Both the position numbers and the translations under genes were made by a program. Source: an uncultured Flavobacteriaceae bacterium (GTDB lineage Bacteria > Bacteroidota > Bacteroidia > Flavobacteriales > Flavobacteriaceae). Taken from it: DNA of 64,000 nucleotides. Under the pieces are notes generated by a model that had not been told where the DNA came from, searched no databases, and saw only the letters and a program-made list of their open reading frames with translations. This document shows positions 62,099 through 64,000 of this stretch, piece after piece. The stretch is taken from assembly GCA_947494715.1 (NCBI GenBank), contig CANLWG010000011.1, forward strand, positions 62,001 through 126,000. Reading direction: 5' to 3'. Each line of letters starts with the position of its first letter. The first letter of the stretch is position 1.

Positions 62099-64000
62099 AT
62101 GAAACAGAAAATAGTCATTATTGCTATTCTAGCCGCTTTGCTGACTTTGTTGTATGCCTTTAAAGCGGGTGTTTTCAATGGAGGAGAGGATGCGTACGCC
62201 AATCTTAAGGTACCCGACGTAATTGATTATAATTTCCATATCAAGCCCATACTTTCTGACAATTGCTATACCTGTCATGGCCCAGATGCCAACAAGCGAA
62301 AAGCGGGCCTACGATTGGATTTGGAAGAAACCGCCTTTTTGGAATTGAAGGAAAACCCTGGAAATTATGCCCTGGTATCCGGTAAGCTTGGCGAAAGCTT
62401 GCTCTATGGACATATCACAACGGATGATCCGAATTTGATGATGCCGCCACCGGATTCCAAACTGGCCCTGAATTCGTATGAGAAAAAGTTGATTAGGAAA
62501 TGGATCCAGCAAGGGGCAAAATTTGAAAAGCATTGGGCATTTATTCCTCCTACAAAAAAGGAGGTGCCCACATTCGAAGTTTTGGACGGGGTACAGAACG
62601 AAATAGATGGATTTGTTTTTAAGAAACTGGAAGAACATAACGTACTTCCTTCCGAAAGGGCTTCCTTGGAGACCCTTATCCGTAGGGTAAGTCTTGATCT
62701 TACCGGACTGCCTCCCCAAAGGGAACAGGTACAAAAGCTACTGGCCGATACTTCTGAAGCTACTATGGCCAAAATAATTGACAAGTTTCTGGCATCTCCC
62801 GCCTATGGGGAACGTATGACACAGTCGTGGTTGGATCTGGCGCGTTATGCGGACTCCCACGGATATCAGGACGATAGCTATCGCACCATGTGGCCTTGGC
62901 GCGATTGGGTAATCCATGCATTTAATGAAAATATGCCCTATGATGATTTCTTAACTTTGCAATTGGCCGGCGATTTGCTGTCCAACGCTACCAAAGAACA
63001 GATTTTGGCCACAGGATTTAATAGAAACCACCCCATAACCCAAGAGGGTGGGGTTATTCAAGAAGAATATCGGACTAACTATGTTTTGGACCGTACGAAC
63101 ACCTTGGGCAAGGGTATTTTGGGAATAACCTTGGAATGTGCCCGCTGTCATGACCATAAGTATGATGCCATTTCACAAGAGGATTATTTTGGGCTTTTTG
63201 CTTTTTTCAATCAGGTGAATGAAAAAGGACTTCAAATGGATGCCGTACAGGCTGCCAACCAAAAGTTCTTTGCCGATCCCCCATATATAGAAATATCGGC
63301 CAAGGAAACCGAGGATGTACTTTCATTTATCAACATGAAAAAGACACCTAAGATCAAGGTGATGGTCATGAACGATTCTGCCGCGAAAACCACCTATATT
63401 CTAAATAGGGGCGAATACGATCAGCCTACGGATTCAGTACTGCCCAATACACCAAAAACTATTTTTCCTTTTTCCCAGGAATTTCCGGCAAATCGACTTG
63501 GTTTAGCTAAATGGGTGACGGATAAAAACAATCCATTGACCGCACGGGTTTTTGTGAATCGTATATGGGGAATGCTTTTTGGACGGGGACTTGTGGAAAC
63601 TTCAGAGGATTTTGGGGTACAGGGTAGTCTCCCTACCCACCCCGAACTTTTAGATTGGTTGGCAGCGGATTTTATGGAGCACGATTGGGACATTAAATAT
63701 CTGCTCAAGAAAATTATGCTTTCCGCTACCTATCAGCAAAAATCGGAACTTCGCCCAGACCTTAAAAAGGTAGATTCCGAGAACCGGTTGTTGGCTCGGG
63801 CACCACGATTTCGTATGAGTGGCGAAATGATACGGGATTATATTCTTGCTTCAAGCGGTCTTTTGAATACGGAGATTGGAGGGCCCAGCGTAAAACCGTA
63901 TCAACCACCCGGTCTTTGGGAAGAGACCAATGCAGGGGGAAATAGAGGGATATTAACAAAATATATCCCGGGCGAAGGGGATGATCTATATAGAAGGTCC
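62099..64000 (+). CDS. PSD1-type cytochrome c / DUF1549 / DUF1553 protein (partial)
   Basis: Open to the window edge over 634 codons without a stop. It has a membrane-anchor signal (residues 4-23), a planctomycete-type cytochrome c domain with a CxxCH haem site (CYTCHGPDANKRKAGL, about residues 60-75), then a DUF1549 domain with LDLARYADSHGY and a second CxxCH (CARCHDHKYD), which is a normal part of that domain, and a DUF1553 domain (NPLTARVFVNRIWGMLFGRGLV, near residue 480) continuing past the end. Such proteins are found beside sulfatases and polysaccharide genes in marine Planctomycetes and Bacteroidota; the biochemical role is not known. Confidence 0.88.
   Translation, partial: MKQKIVIIAILAALLTLLYAFKAGVFNGGEDAYANLKVPDVIDYNFHIKPILSDNCYTCHGPDANKRKAGLRLDLEETAFLELKENPGNYALVSGKLGESLLYGHITTDDPNLMMPPPDSKLALNSYEKKLIRKWIQQGAKFEKHWAFIPPTKKEVPTFEVLDGVQNEIDGFVFKKLEEHNVLPSERASLETLIRRVSLDLTGLPPQREQVQKLLADTSEATMAKIIDKFLASPAYGERMTQSWLDLARYADSHGYQDDSYRTMWPWRDWVIHAFNENMPYDDFLTLQLAGDLLSNATKEQILATGFNRNHPITQEGGVIQEEYRTNYVLDRTNTLGKGILGITLECARCHDHKYDAISQEDYFGLFAFFNQVNEKGLQMDAVQAANQKFFADPPYIEISAKETEDVLSFINMKKTPKIKVMVMNDSAAKTTYILNRGEYDQPTDSVLPNTPKTIFPFSQEFPANRLGLAKWVTDKNNPLTARVFVNRIWGMLFGRGLVETSEDFGVQGSLPTHPELLDWLAADFMEHDWDIKYLLKKIMLSATYQQKSELRPDLKKVDSENRLLARAPRFRMSGEMIRDYILASSGLLNTEIGGPSVKPYQPPGLWEETNAGGNRGILTKYIPGEGDDLYRRS

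Noticed and set aside
63132-63160. Second CxxCH in the PSD1-type protein as evidence of a novel dihaem enzyme
   Set aside because: CARCHDHK is a usual part of DUF1549, so it is not a new feature.

Overview
This is a chromosomal stretch from a member of the Bacteroidota, almost certainly a marine Flavobacteriaceae. The evidence is the complete gldKLMN type IX secretion/gliding block, the purH-mreBCD-mrdA-rodA arrangement, TonB-dependent and LVIVD/GIN-type families typical of the phylum, weak Shine-Dalgarno sites, and several TAnnTTTG -7 promoter boxes. I see no rRNA, tRNA, CRISPR array, insertion sequence or prophage. Genes are densely packed; the only gene-free stretch over 300 bp is 27984-28320.

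Layout. 69-6973: surE, a lipoprotein tail-specific protease, an SLC13-type transporter, msrA/msrB and a DNA/RNA non-specific endonuclease. 6980-14695 (minus): rodA, mrdA, mreD, mreC, mreB, purH and a GAF protein related to free-methionine-sulfoxide reductase; this is the elongation machinery plus purine synthesis. 14824-20939 (plus): a cysteine-rich island of six genes (HYC/CC small exported protein, HMA-MauE fusion, TonB-dependent receptor, small exported HMA protein, CC-starting envelope protein, DUF3179 lipoprotein) that looks like a soft-metal, most likely copper, handling system. 21019-27983 (minus): groL, groS, secG, a TPR-like protein, lptE, a sigma-54 enhancer-binding protein and miaB. 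28321-39552 (plus): LVIVD lipoprotein, topA, a degenerate ureohydrolase, gldK-gldN and an FAD oxidoreductase. 39521-44082: DUF983 protein, ABC-F ATPase and two tandem plant-type LRR proteins. 44245-50564: a MarR-controlled RND efflux operon with a perfect palindromic operator in front.

50603-64000: a catabolic/envelope region with two Gfo/Idh/MocA oxidoreductases (one Tat-exported), a CPXCG protein, an MFS transporter, a GIN-domain protein, an Nramp-like transporter without the usual metal ligands, an SDR protein without the catalytic lysine, a DapA-like aldolase, a SUMF1-domain lipoprotein, a YceI protein, an M20 amidohydrolase and a PSD1-type cytochrome/DUF1549/DUF1553 protein that runs off the window end.

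The best candidates for something little described are the cysteine-pair metal island (14824-20939), the Nramp-like/SDR/DapA-like trio with substituted active-site residues (54163-57545), and the ureohydrolase that has lost half its metal ligands and sits directly before gldK. Two intercistronic hairpins inside gldKLMN and an in-frame short dispersed repeat inside the TonB receptor are also notable.
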